Assembly (NCBI GenBank): GCA_021780495.1
Contig: JAJXYO010000044.1
Coordinates: 57,718 to 99,902 of the forward strand
Direction: 5' to 3'
DNA: 42,185 bases
Source of the DNA: Deltaproteobacteria bacterium
GTDB taxonomy: Bacteria > Desulfobacterota > Desulfuromonadia > Geobacterales > Pseudopelobacteraceae
Every line of letters begins with the position of its first letter. Within the stretch, counting starts at the first letter, position 1. Shown piece by piece: positions 30,574-39,858 of this stretch. The position numbers and the translations under genes are program-made. The notes below the pieces were generated by a model. The model made no database searches and was not told where the DNA came from. It saw only the letters and a program-made list of their open reading frames with translations.

Positions 30574-30810
30574 GAAGGGAGTTCCGGGGACAGGATATTT
30601 AATTCAAAAGCGTCGAATTCTGGGGACAGTTTACTTAAATTTAAAAGGCGGCCAATAGGTCGCCTTTGTTGTCTCGGGGGAATTCCGGGGACACCATACC
30701 GAATTCAAAAGGCGGCCAATCGACCGCCATTCTTGATTTGTGGATCGGATAACTAGGGACACTCCCCATATTTTATAAATTGTGAAGGCGGCCAATTGGC
30801 CGCCTTTACT
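30574..30810. repeat. Array of GGGGACA boxes and GGCGGCC palindromes
   Basis: Four boxes of the type CCGGGGACAnnnTACTTAATTC lie at about 30581, 30614, 30679 and 30751. Three are followed within a few bases by an AAAGGCGGCCAATnGGCCGCCTTT-like palindrome (30642-30666, 30707-30729 and 30783-30807). It therefore looks like three or four tandem units of one element. Similar boxes are commonly seen near REP-associated transposases, and a remnant of such a gene is at 31990. The array fills most of the gap between rloA and the RelE-type pair. Confidence 0.82.
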
Positions 30811-30857
30811 GCTACTGCAAAGAATTTCTTGCCGCCTGCTATCGCCTGTGGCACAGT

Positions 30858-30871
30858 ATTAAGTACTTAAT
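30858..30871. promoter_or_regulatory. Palindrome ahead of the RelE-type pair
   Basis: ATTAAGTACTTAAT is a perfect 14-bp palindrome about 24 bases upstream of the antitoxin start. It is a good candidate for an autoregulatory operator. No clean -35/-10 pair was found at standard spacing. Confidence 0.5.
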
Positions 30872-30894
30872 TGAGTATGTAAAGGAGTGCCTAA

Positions 30895-31164
30895 ATGAAT
30901 ACTATCCCTGCCCAGGAACTGAAACGGCGCGGTCTTGCAGCGGTTGACGGGCTAATATCACAGGGTGACGTTCATGTCATCCGTAACAACCGGCCCGAGT
31001 ACGTCGTGCTGACCGAGGCGCGTTACCAGGAACTGGTGGCCGAGGCCGAGGAGGCGTATGTGGCCCGGGTGAAGGCATCGCTGGAGGATGTGAAGGCCGG
31101 CCGCGTACGGAGGTTCGCTTCTGCCGACGAGCTTTTACAGTCACTCGACCTTGACGGAAAGTAA
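30895..31164 (+). CDS. Phd-like antitoxin
   Basis: The 89-residue protein has an AAAGGAG binding site. It begins NTIPAQELKRRGLAAVD and continues VHVIRNNRPEYVVLTEARYQELV, the Phd/YefM-like DNA-binding and dimer part. The C-terminal half is helical and charged, as expected for the toxin-binding part. The toxin gene starts 3 bases after the stop. Confidence 0.82.
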   Translation: MNTIPAQELKRRGLAAVDGLISQGDVHVIRNNRPEYVVLTEARYQELVAEAEEAYVARVKASLEDVKAGRVRRFASADELLQSLDLDGK

Positions 31165-31166
31165 GC

Positions 31167-31442
31167 GTGTTCAGCGTAACCACTTCTGATCAGTTCCTCC
31201 GGCAGGCACGTAAGTTCTTCAAAAAACATCCTGACCTGAAATCCCCCTTCGCCGTGCTCTTCGAGGCTCTGAAGCAGGATCCGTTTCAACCGGGCCTCGG
31301 ACTGCATCAACTCGCCGGCAAGCTTGCCGGCTGCCATGCCGTCAGACTGACCTACAGTTACCGCATTACCCTGACCCTGCTGATCACCGAAAAGGAAATA
31401 ATCCTCCTCGACATCGGCAGTCATGACGAGGTCTACCGCTAG
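31167..31442 (+). CDS. RelE/ParE-family toxin
   Basis: The 91-residue protein starts with GTG. It has the RelE fold pattern: VTTSDQFLRQARKFFKKHPDL, then GLGLHQLAGKLAGCHAVRLTYSYRITLTLL and LLDIGSHDEVYR. The closing GSHDEVYR block is typical of YafQ/RelE relatives that cut mRNA at the ribosome or act on gyrase. It sits 3 bases behind its antitoxin. Confidence 0.85.
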   Translation: MFSVTTSDQFLRQARKFFKKHPDLKSPFAVLFEALKQDPFQPGLGLHQLAGKLAGCHAVRLTYSYRITLTLLITEKEIILLDIGSHDEVYR

Positions 31443-31464
31443 GGAAACCCTATGGGGAGGTCGT

Positions 31465-31941
31465 ATGAAGTTAGAGAGCAAACCAGCAGCAAACATGCTG
31501 CTGTATGTAGTCATTATCGTTATCGGCTTTCTCCTGATGTATCTGGCCAGGGATTTCAGCCATGCTGGCACCAATGTCCTGTGCGGTTTCCTGTTGGGTG
31601 GCATGCTTTCCGGTATCGGCATCATGGCGATGGTAGCCGGAGAGTCGCGCACGGTTGAGCTGGACGAACGACGTGACAGGATCGTACTGGATGTCAGGCG
31701 GCGGTTCGGCGGTGGACGGCAGATCATCATACCGTTTAGCGATATCAAGGGCTTCGGGATTGGGGTGCAGGGTAAGGACAGCGCCGGGTCGCGCTTTTAT
31801 GATGTGGTGGTCAGGTTGAACAATGGTAAGGAGATCTATCTCTTCGGTGGCTGCGTGTTCGAGGGGCGGATGAGCCGGGAGTGGGTCGAGGGGATCAGGG
31901 GTAAATTCGAGTCGACACTGGGCCGGTGCCAACGTTCATAG
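31465..31941 (+). CDS. Membrane protein of unknown function
   Basis: The ATG behind GGGGAGG gives 158 residues; an in-frame ATG 42 bases upstream overlaps the toxin gene. Two hydrophobic segments (MLLYVVIIVIGFLLMYLA and NVLCGFLLGGMLSGIGIMAMVAG in part) are followed by a soluble part of about 95 residues rich in beta strands: VELDERRDRIVLDVRRR, IIIPFSDIKGFGIGV and DVVVRLNNGKEIYLFGG. That part may resemble a PH-like domain. No family was recognised. Confidence 0.7.
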   Translation: MKLESKPAANMLLYVVIIVIGFLLMYLARDFSHAGTNVLCGFLLGGMLSGIGIMAMVAGESRTVELDERRDRIVLDVRRRFGGGRQIIIPFSDIKGFGIGVQGKDSAGSRFYDVVVRLNNGKEIYLFGGCVFEGRMSREWVEGIRGKFESTLGRCQRS

Positions 31942-31959
31942 TTATAGCGAAAACCTATG

Positions 31960-32229
31960 GGGTCTAGAAATATAAGTTTTTGGTGTTATAGTCCCTTCCC
32001 CGGTGTTGTCTATCACGTTACCCCTCGCGGCAACGCATGGGCGGACATCTTCGCAGGTGACAACGACCGCCAGCTCTTCCTCTCCATCCTCGGCAGACGC
32101 TACAACGCTTCAACTGGCTCTGTCTCGCCTACTGCCTGATGGGCAATCACTATCATCTTCTCATCGAAACCCCGGAAGGAAACCTTTCTGCCGAAACCTA
32201 CCGGGACAGGTCTTGAAATATAGGTTTCC
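31960..32229. repeat. Direct repeats flanking the RAYT remnant
   Basis: GGTCTAGAAATATAAGTTT at 31960-31978 and GGTCTTGAAATATAGGTTT at 32209-32227 are nearly identical and bracket the RAYT pseudogene. A third related site, GGGTCAGGTCATGAAATGT, lies at 32964-32982. The motif is of the kind that accompanies REP-associated transposases. Confidence 0.7.
31990..32216 (+). pseudogene. Truncated, frameshifted REP-associated tyrosine transposase (RAYT, Y1_Tnp)
   Basis: The first frame reads PFPGVVYHVTPRGNAWADIF and DRQLFLSILGR, the N-terminus of a RAYT. The rest continues in another frame as RFNWLCLAYCLMGNHYHLLI and ETPEGNLSAE, where HYH is the HUH-type metal-binding motif. The frame changes near 32098-32110. 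Then the sequence meets a stop at 32214-32216, so the catalytic Tyr region is missing. It is inactive. Confidence 0.85.
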
Positions 32230-32263
32230 CTTGACTAACCGGGACTTGAGGAGACGCAGTTGA

Positions 32264-32815
32264 TTAGTTTTCAGGTTTCGGGCACGCGCAAGAATCAAAA
32301 TCTTCATTCAAGCACTCTTTGCAGACCCCACTACCTCGGCGCGCCGCTTCTATGGTTGCAATGTCGATCTTTTTCATCTGCATCATGGCATCGAAGGCCC
32401 GCTTGGCGGCAGCGGGGTCGGGATCGGATATCGCCTGGATCAGGGCAACCGGCGTAATCTGCCACGACAGGCCCCATTTGTCCCGGCACCAGCCGCAGTT
32501 ACTCTCTTCTCCACCATTGCCGACAATGGCGTTCCAGTAACGATCCGTTTCTTCCTGGTCAGCGGTTGCAATCTGAAACGAGAATGCCCAGTTGTGCGTG
32601 ACCCCCGGGCCGCCATTCAGCCCGAGGCAGGGAATCCCCATCACGGTAAACTCGACCGTCAACACATCCCCTTGCTTGCCGGCCGGGTAGTCCCCTGGTG
32701 CCAGGTGTACAGCGTCAACGGATGAATCGGGAAAGGTTGCAGCATAAAAGCGCGCCGCCTGCTCGGCGTCGCGGTCGTACCAAAGGCAAATGGTGTTTTT
32801 TGCATGCGTTGCCAT
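32264..32815 (-). CDS. VOC-superfamily protein (PhnB-like) with a Cys-rich tail
   Basis: The 183-residue protein starts at the ATG behind AAGGAGAAG. It has two halves of the vicinal oxygen chelate fold, with NTICLWYDRDAEQAARFYAATFPDS and DKWGLSWQITP, as in PhnB-like or 3-demethylubiquinone methyltransferase-like proteins. The function is unknown, and such proteins bind varied small ligands. The tail holds CKEC and CAC within 20 residues, which is not usual for the family and could bind a metal. Confidence 0.82.
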   Translation of the reverse strand: MATHAKNTICLWYDRDAEQAARFYAATFPDSSVDAVHLAPGDYPAGKQGDVLTVEFTVMGIPCLGLNGGPGVTHNWAFSFQIATADQEETDRYWNAIVGNGGEESNCGWCRDKWGLSWQITPVALIQAISDPDPAAAKRAFDAMMQMKKIDIATIEAARRGSGVCKECLNEDFDSCACPKPEN

Positions 32816-33095
32816 GTCACTTCTCCTTCGTGATGCGCCGCTCGGAAATAAGTTTCGGTACTAAGCGGTCAGAGTGCCGGACCCGTAACGTTTTCTCAGT
32901 CATCTCTATTTTACTGCTCTTTGACGAAGATATTAATATAAAGTTTTTCCGGAAGGGGGCGGCGGGGTCAGGTCATGAAATGTACTGAATCGGCCGCCTT
33001 TATTATTTCAAGGTGCTTTCCGTGGCACCGCTCGCGTTTTGCCAGCGCAAGTACTACAATTAATCATGACGTCATAGATACGGGAGGTGTTAAAT
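32816..33095. other. Intergenic region with a lone RAYT-type box and palindrome
   Basis: No gene is visible. At 32964-33003 a GGGTCAGGTCATGAAATGT box is followed by the right half of the GGCCGCCTTT palindrome. The 10-bp palindrome ATGACGTCAT at 33066-33075 lies just ahead of the SRPBCC gene and may be an operator. Confidence 0.5.
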
Positions 33096-33554
33096 ATGGC
33101 AGACATTCTTCATCGAATCGGGATCAAGGCCCCTACGAAGCAGGTCTATAACGCTTTGACAACCCTGGATGGTCTGGCCCACTGGTGGACCGAGGATGTT
33201 AAGGGAGATGCCCGGGTCGGAGGCAAGATTGAATTTCGCTTCCTAACGAAGACGGGCGAACTGTTGGGCGGAATGGTCATGGAGGTGCAGGGACTGGGCG
33301 AAAATAAGGATGTGCGCTGGCGCTGTGTAGAGGGACCGGCTGAATGGGTTGGGACTGACATCACCTTTGAACTGTCGGAGCAGGATGGTCAGACGATTGT
33401 CCTCTTTGGACACCGGAACTGGCGCGAGGCCACGGAGTCTACCTATCACTGCAGCATGAAGTGGGCCACGTTCCTGTTGAGCCTGCGTGAGTATGTGGAA
33501 ACGGGCACCGGGAAGCCCTCACCCCATGATCTGAAGATCGATAACTGGAATTAG
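33096..33554 (+). CDS. SRPBCC (AHSA1/START-type) protein
   Basis: The ATG behind GGGAGGTG gives 152 residues. It has the AHSA1/SRPBCC pattern: RIGIKAPTKQVYNALTT, LAHWWTEDVKGDARVGGKIEFRF and a C-terminal helix SMKWATFLLSLREYVETG. Such proteins bind hydrophobic ligands or act as chaperone partners. No ligand can be named. No partner gene is obvious next to it. Confidence 0.85.
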   Translation: MADILHRIGIKAPTKQVYNALTTLDGLAHWWTEDVKGDARVGGKIEFRFLTKTGELLGGMVMEVQGLGENKDVRWRCVEGPAEWVGTDITFELSEQDGQTIVLFGHRNWREATESTYHCSMKWATFLLSLREYVETGTGKPSPHDLKIDNWN

Positions 33555-33600
33555 CATTTCCCCTTCAGTTATCGCTGGGACAATACGGTAGTCACTCTGG

Positions 33601-33819
33601 AAATCAGGTTATGCAGGTCGGCCAACAGGGCGTGCTTGCCGACGCTGACCCGCCGCGCCGAACTGTGCAAGGATCGCATCGTAGAGGCCGTTTTGCTTGA
33701 TGCTGCCGCCGCCGTAGGCCAGCAGCACCATGCGCCTTGTTGATGGTCTCGCCGAGGATGTTGATGTGTCCCTTGCCGAAGTAAACCGTGGTCGGAATGC
33801 TGAAGATGAAGTTGTTCAT
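33601..33819 (-). pseudogene. 5' remnant of an iron-containing alcohol dehydrogenase
   Basis: The start is intact, with AGGAG ahead of ATG, and reads NNFIFSIPTTVYFGKGHINILGE. The continuation MVLLAYGGGSIKQNGLYDAI lies in a different frame, so a frameshift occurred near 33733. The sequence then breaks off after about 70 codons of a normally 380-residue enzyme. What follows may come from another gene. It is next to a complete aldo/keto reductase gene on the same strand. Confidence 0.82.
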
Positions 33820-33857
33820 CTCAATCTCCTGTCAGGTTGTTTTAAGTTGCAGAATAA

Positions 33858-35029
<1,172 letters not shown>

Positions 35030-35186
35030 TTAGCAGTACTTCCCTGTTGCTGGTTATACCGTACTCCACGGAAACCTCTGACCGGTAGACCAATCCTGTT
35101 TATTTTTTGCCTAATAGTCCGGGGCCTCGGATCATGGTTGTAACGCGAATGGGGGATGGGTAGCAATTAAGCAGGAGGAAACGACG

Positions 35187-35505
35187 GTGAAAGAGGCAAC
35201 TATGCAGAATAGTGACAACAATGGTTTGGAAGCCGCGGTCGATGCCTTGGGAACAAGCATTGCCCGATTAATCGAAAATGGCGCGTTACACACAACCGCC
35301 CTCAGCCCGTTGCAGTTCCAGTAGCCGGAAGCCCGGCGTCTGATGCTGGCGGAACGCATGGAGCCGCCACCGCAAGCTTTCAGGTCGGCTACGAGAGCCC
35401 TTCCCAGTTCAGTCCTGAATACAACCGGTTGTTTGGGGCACCGCCTTACGGGACATCACGAACTTGCGGCAGATGGCTGCTGATGGGAGGGGGAGTTCAG
35501 GGTAA
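35187..35505 (+). pseudogene. AraC-family regulator remnant with internal deletion and frameshifts
   Basis: The start (GTG, AGGAGGA upstream) is intact and reads about 35 residues ending ENGALHTTAL. The sequence then jumps to SPLQFQ, which belongs to the C-terminal helix-turn-helix region. TAG at 35322-35324 follows. The next part, EARRLMLAERM, is AraC-like, as is FQVGYESPSQFS with EYNRLFGAPP in another frame. LRDITNLRQM, in a third frame, ends at TAA 35503-35505. So the ligand-binding domain is deleted and at least two frameshifts exist. Confidence 0.82.
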
Positions 35506-35524
35506 ACAGTGTCTACTGAGACAG

Positions 35525-35553
35525 CCAGGGCGGCCAATCGGCCACCTTTTGAT
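35525..35553. repeat. GGCGGCC palindrome behind the kinase gene
   Basis: CAGGGCGGCCAATCGGCCACCTTTTG is a further copy of the GGCGGCC hairpin. It lies 25 bases beyond the kinase stop on the minus strand and may terminate that transcript. Confidence 0.65.
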
Positions 35554-35577
35554 CATTGAACCTATCGCTCATAACAA

Positions 35578-37110
35578 TCAAAATGCAAATTTGCTGGTTT
35601 CGTTTTCAAGTACCACGATTTCCATCTCTTTTCCCGATACCTTCAGCAGGTGTTTTCCGACGACAACCTTTTGGGTCAAGGGTGTCTTGCCGATATCCTT
35701 GCCATCCAAAAGCACCGGAGTTCCCGGGAAGGCAGATGAAACGACAATCGTCCCCCCGTCCGGGATCGGCTCGGAAATCGACTCAACCGCCCCCTTTTTG
35801 ACGACGATTTCCCGCTCTTTCGATTTGTAAAAACCGGGCTGCTCGATATACATCCTATGTTTCCCGGCCGGCACGTTAGTAAAGACAAAGGGGGCCGTAC
35901 CGATCATTTTTCCATCCAGGTAGACATCGGCCGCATCATTGGTAACCAGTTCCAGCGAGCCGTTTCCGTGGGATAGCTGCATGACCAGAACCGCGATAAC
36001 GGCCATCACAGCCATGGCAACAGCGCAGACCCCCAGCAGCGCCCGCCGGTTTATGCCGGAGAGTTCAGCATCGGCAGCCTTCAGAAGTTGTGTCGCTTCA
36101 GGATGTTCAGGGTGTTCAGTCAACGCCATCTGGGAAAGCTTCACACAATTGGTCAGAAGCCGCTTCTTTTCCGTGGTGGACGCCTTACGCGCCTTTTCCA
36201 GCTCGGCCCTGGCCTCTTGCAGATAGGCCTGACCACGGCCGGGCGACAGGAGCGCATCGATCGCCTGCTTGAACTCGGCTGCTGTTCGATAGCGTTCGCC
36301 GGGTAAGCGGGCCAGGGCCTTCAGCACAACGCCTTCCAACTCCGGCGAGATCATCGGGTTCAGGGTTGAAGGTGGCGCCGGTTCACGGGTCAGCCTCATG
36401 GCAGCAGTGCTGGCGCTATCCTCGCCGACAAAGGGGAGTTTGCCGGTCAGCAGCAGGTAGAGCGTCACCCCGACGGCGTATAGGTCGGCACGGCCATCGA
36501 CAGGTGCGCCGGTGAGTTGCTCGGGAGATATGTACGACGGCGTACCGGCCCAGAAATCCGCCTGGGTATCCGTGCCCGTGACTTCAGAGCCGATAATGGA
36601 AGCGATGCCGAAATCCCCGAGTTTGACCTGATGATCAGTGGTAAGGAAAATATTCCCCGGTTTCACATCCCGGTGAATGATAGTGCGTTCATGGGCATAG
36701 GAGAGTCCATCCAGGACTCCCGAGATAATCCGCATGACCTCTTCAAGAGGCAACCGCCCGCGCTCCGCCAATACTTCATCCAACGGCTTCCCTTCAATAA
36801 ACTCCATGAACAGCGTCAATTTCTCACTGCTGTAGTCGATTACCTGAACTATGTTGGGGTGATTGAGCCGCCCGAGAAACATGGCCTCTTCTTCAAACCT
36901 GCTGCGCACTTCCGCATCGGTCGCCAGGTGCGGCTTGAGACGCTTGGCCGCAATGCGGCGTTGCACGGAGGGCTGCCAGGCCTCATAGACATCAGCCATG
37001 CCCCCCTTGTCCGAGATCAGACGGATGATTTCGATGCCATGATATTTAAGTTCTGCCTCAATCTCCGCAGCACTCAGGATCTGTGTCGTTTCAGGTTTGT
37101 TGTCGCTCAT
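35578..37110 (-). CDS. Membrane Ser/Thr protein kinase with two PEGA domains
   Basis: The ATG at 37110 gives 510 residues; a TTG 15 bases upstream is possible. Residues about 25-290 are a Hanks-type kinase: Lys56 in RIAAKRLKPHL, HRDVKPGN from 146, DFG at 166 and SYISPEQ. A helical linker leads to one membrane segment (about 357-378, LLGVCAVAMAVMAVIAVLVM). Outside lie two PEGA domains (about 385-445 and 453-505), each with the GxxPxxxxxVxxGxH pattern. The kinase should therefore signal from the envelope to the cytoplasm. It shares a transcript with the Sel1 lipoprotein 24 bases upstream, and a PP2C phosphatase and FHA proteins are close by. Confidence 0.92.
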   Translation of the reverse strand: MSDNKPETTQILSAAEIEAELKYHGIEIIRLISDKGGMADVYEAWQPSVQRRIAAKRLKPHLATDAEVRSRFEEEAMFLGRLNHPNIVQVIDYSSEKLTLFMEFIEGKPLDEVLAERGRLPLEEVMRIISGVLDGLSYAHERTIIHRDVKPGNIFLTTDHQVKLGDFGIASIIGSEVTGTDTQADFWAGTPSYISPEQLTGAPVDGRADLYAVGVTLYLLLTGKLPFVGEDSASTAAMRLTREPAPPSTLNPMISPELEGVVLKALARLPGERYRTAAEFKQAIDALLSPGRGQAYLQEARAELEKARKASTTEKKRLLTNCVKLSQMALTEHPEHPEATQLLKAADAELSGINRRALLGVCAVAMAVMAVIAVLVMQLSHGNGSLELVTNDAADVYLDGKMIGTAPFVFTNVPAGKHRMYIEQPGFYKSKEREIVVKKGAVESISEPIPDGGTIVVSSAFPGTPVLLDGKDIGKTPLTQKVVVGKHLLKVSGKEMEIVVLENETSKFAF

Positions 37111-37134
37111 CTCGTGCCCGCTCAACAGGGTTGG

Positions 37135-38616
37135 TTATTTAAACTGCCTCAACGCTTCAGCAAATTGATGCTTGTATTTTCCATAACCGGCCGGAAGTGA
37201 AATCGCCCGGTCAAAGCGCAGTGCATTCTGGAAGCTGGCAATCCCCTTCAGATGGAGGGTTTTGGCCTCTATGACTTGGGCGGGGTTGATTCGCGCCAGG
37301 GTCGTGATACCCAGATACACATACGCCATCGCAATATGTTTATAGCCGCGAGTTCTGGTTAGTTTTTCAAAGATACCGGTTGCGTCATGAAATTTTCCGC
37401 GCTCAAGCAGGGCCTGTCCCTTTTTCATCAGAGCGTCAGTTGATTCCGCCGGCTCCTTCCGTTTCTCTTCCCTGACCTCTTCACGTTTCTTTACCATCGC
37501 TTCTTTAGCTTCTTTTTCGACACGTCGTGCTGCCGTATCGGCACGGCGCCAGTACAGGGCTAACAGATCCCGAAGCTGCTGTTCTTTGAATTCGACAGAC
37601 ACAATCTGTACAAGCCGGTTACGAAACGCGTCCTGCTGTCCGCTCGACAGCGCCTGTTCAGCCTGGAGCACCAAGGGGTTAAGCTGCCGCGCGCTGAGTT
37701 CCGTCAGTCTCGTTTCCACGTGAGACAGCTCGACATCGGACGGAAACGGCTCCTTCAAGCGTCGCGCCGCAGTCAGGGCCGCGACAGGCTCCTTGTTCTC
37801 CAGCGAGGAGATATAATTCATCTGGAGCTGGTAATAGGCGCGGCTGGTTTCATCCGGCTGCAACTCTGAATAGGCCAGCACGGGATGTGCGCCGACAAAG
37901 CCCTGCTTGTTTAGTTCTGCCATACGCCGCAAGGATGAGCGATCACCGCGGGCAACGCCGACACCGTACCAGTGAAGAGCGGCAGAGACATCTTTCGGGA
38001 CACCTTCGCCGGCAAAGTAGATATCACCCAGCAAACGCGCAGCAGGAACAAAGCCCTTCTCCGCCGCCTGGGTGAGCCAGCTCCGGGCATGCGCAATGGA
38101 GCTGGGAACGCCCGCCCCCTCACGGCTCATCCAGCCGAGATTGTACATGGCCCGCAGCTCCCCTTGAGCCGCTTCACGGCGGTTATGGTTCAGCTGCGCG
38201 ACAAACTCGCTTTTCGCCTTTCCGGCCACGAACAGACCACCCAACAGGACCTGGGCGCGGCTGTCCCCTTTTTCCGCGGCAGCAAACAACAACCGTACCG
38301 TCATGCTCTCGTTTTCAGGAACGGCTGTCCCGGCAAGATACATCCCGGCCAGGCCATAGGCCGCCTTCGGATTCCCGAGAGCGATGCTTTTTGAATACCA
38401 CATCGCTGCTGCCTTGCTGTCACGTGCCACCCCGGCCCCCTCCTCCAGAAGCTGAGCCAGATACAGCTGGGCCTGGGCATCCCCCTGTTCGGCCTGACCG
38501 GTAATTGTTGACAGCGGATCGGAGAAAATTGGTCCGACAGGGTGGGCGCAGGCCGCCAGCAGCATGGTAAACAGCAGCAGCAACAACACATGTCGTATAC
38601 CAGACCAGATATTCAA
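37135..38616 (-). CDS. Lipoprotein with Sel1-like repeats
   Basis: The 493-residue protein starts with TTG behind AGGTGA; no in-frame ATG precedes the signal. The signal ends in LAAC with the lipidated Cys at 23. Residues about 37-260 contain about six Sel1/TPR-like helical pairs (GDAQAQLYLAQLLEEGAGV, AYGLAGMYLAG, NLGWMSREGAGVP, AARLLGDIYFAGEGVPKD). A long helical middle with Lys/Glu-rich segments and a TPR-like end follow. It is probably a periplasmic scaffold. It lies 24 bases upstream of the kinase gene and may feed its PEGA domains. Confidence 0.85.
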   Translation of the reverse strand: MNIWSGIRHVLLLLLFTMLLAACAHPVGPIFSDPLSTITGQAEQGDAQAQLYLAQLLEEGAGVARDSKAAAMWYSKSIALGNPKAAYGLAGMYLAGTAVPENESMTVRLLFAAAEKGDSRAQVLLGGLFVAGKAKSEFVAQLNHNRREAAQGELRAMYNLGWMSREGAGVPSSIAHARSWLTQAAEKGFVPAARLLGDIYFAGEGVPKDVSAALHWYGVGVARGDRSSLRRMAELNKQGFVGAHPVLAYSELQPDETSRAYYQLQMNYISSLENKEPVAALTAARRLKEPFPSDVELSHVETRLTELSARQLNPLVLQAEQALSSGQQDAFRNRLVQIVSVEFKEQQLRDLLALYWRRADTAARRVEKEAKEAMVKKREEVREEKRKEPAESTDALMKKGQALLERGKFHDATGIFEKLTRTRGYKHIAMAYVYLGITTLARINPAQVIEAKTLHLKGIASFQNALRFDRAISLPAGYGKYKHQFAEALRQFK

Positions 38617-39051
38617 GACATCACCTGTCAGCCAAGGAGATTTGATTGCTTCTTACGAACTTTTATTCCTGCAGATATACACCAAAAACCACGTGAAATA
38701 TAGCGTTAATCAAAGCAAGAGGTCGCCTGAAATGACCACTGTGCCATCACAATCTCGATGGACTCACCTGCTCGAAAGATGCGGGTGACGGTACATCGCA
38801 TGCTATTATTTCCACCTTGTCACATTCACAAGCAATCCCCCCTCGATCCCCATTCTAAAGGGTGAGGCTCTAAAGCTCCCACCTTTCTAAAGAGGGCGGT
38901 TGTAAAGTTCCCCCCTTTATAAAAGGGGGGGGTAGGGGGGATTTGCCGTTACAAGGGGTAATCTGGCAAAGCAGGACCACGAAGATCAAAAAAATTGACG
39001 CCCGCAATATCGAGATGTTATCGTCCGTCACCGCACTGAGGGGCTTACTGC
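38617..39051. other. Divergent promoter region with a large inverted repeat
   Basis: The region separates the kinase pair from the phosphatase/FHA pair. The element at 38834-38943 fills its centre. No gene and no convincing -35/-10 pair were found. GAGGGG at about 39039-39044 serves the phosphatase gene. Confidence 0.5.
38834..38943. repeat. Large inverted repeat with CCCCC/GGGGG arms
   Basis: AATCCCCCCTCGATCCCCAT at the left pairs with GGTAGGGGGGATTT at the right. A further CCCTTTATAAAAGGG palindrome lies inside. It is of the same class as 24846-24939. Confidence 0.75.
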
Positions 39052-39858
39052 ATGCACACCGATTCTTCCGGATATTCCGATAAAGGCCTGGTCAGGGAGG
39101 GCAACGAGGACAGTTTTGTTGTCGCGCCCGAGATGGGGTTCTTTGCCGTGGCAGACGGAATGGGTGGACATAATGCCGGTGAGGTCGCCAGCCGGATGGC
39201 GATTGATGCCCTGCGTGCGTACCTTGAACAGACAGCCGCCGGCGGCAGCATGCCGGGCAACGGCAAAAGGCCCGCTTATTCGGCTGCGGCCAACCATCTC
39301 GCCTCCGGAATACGACACGCCAACCGGGTTATTTATGAGTCAACCCGGCATAATCCCGCCTGGCGGGACATGGGGACCACCATCGTTGCAGCTGTTCTGA
39401 ACGAAAACCTCCTGAGCATCGCCCATGTGGGGGACAGCCGCGCCTATCTGCTGCGAGGAGGCGGGATCATAGCCCTTACGGAGGATCACTCCCTGGTGGC
39501 GGAACAGCTCCGCTCGGGGCAGATCTCGCGCGCAACCGCCGAAATATCCAGCGAGCGCAACGTTATCACCAGGGCACTTGGCCTTGAAGTGGAACCCGAG
39601 GTCGATCTGTGCGATCTTCTGCTGGCACCGGAGGACCGGATTCTGCTCTGCAGTGACGGTCTTACCACCATGGTGACCGAAGCAAAGATCCGCTCAATCG
39701 TACTCGGCAGCAGAGACCCGAACGAAATCTGCCGGCTCCTGGTGGAAGAAGCCAACATCAATGGCGGCAAGGACAATATTACCGTGGCAGTCATCCTCGT
39801 CCGCGGCGGGGCATTATCGGGATTGTCACGTATATATAATTGGGCAAGGGGTATCTAA
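39052..39858 (+). CDS. PP2C-family Ser/Thr protein phosphatase
   Basis: The 268-residue protein has the metal-binding motifs of PP2C: VREGNEDSF, VADGMGGHNAGE, AHVGDSRAYLLR, LCSDGLT and GGKDNITVAVI. It removes phosphate from Ser and Thr, most likely from the targets of the neighbouring kinase. Its stop overlaps the start of the FHA gene by one base (TAATG), so the two are co-translated. Confidence 0.95.
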   Translation: MHTDSSGYSDKGLVREGNEDSFVVAPEMGFFAVADGMGGHNAGEVASRMAIDALRAYLEQTAAGGSMPGNGKRPAYSAAANHLASGIRHANRVIYESTRHNPAWRDMGTTIVAAVLNENLLSIAHVGDSRAYLLRGGGIIALTEDHSLVAEQLRSGQISRATAEISSERNVITRALGLEVEPEVDLCDLLLAPEDRILLCSDGLTTMVTEAKIRSIVLGSRDPNEICRLLVEEANINGGKDNITVAVILVRGGALSGLSRIYNWARGI

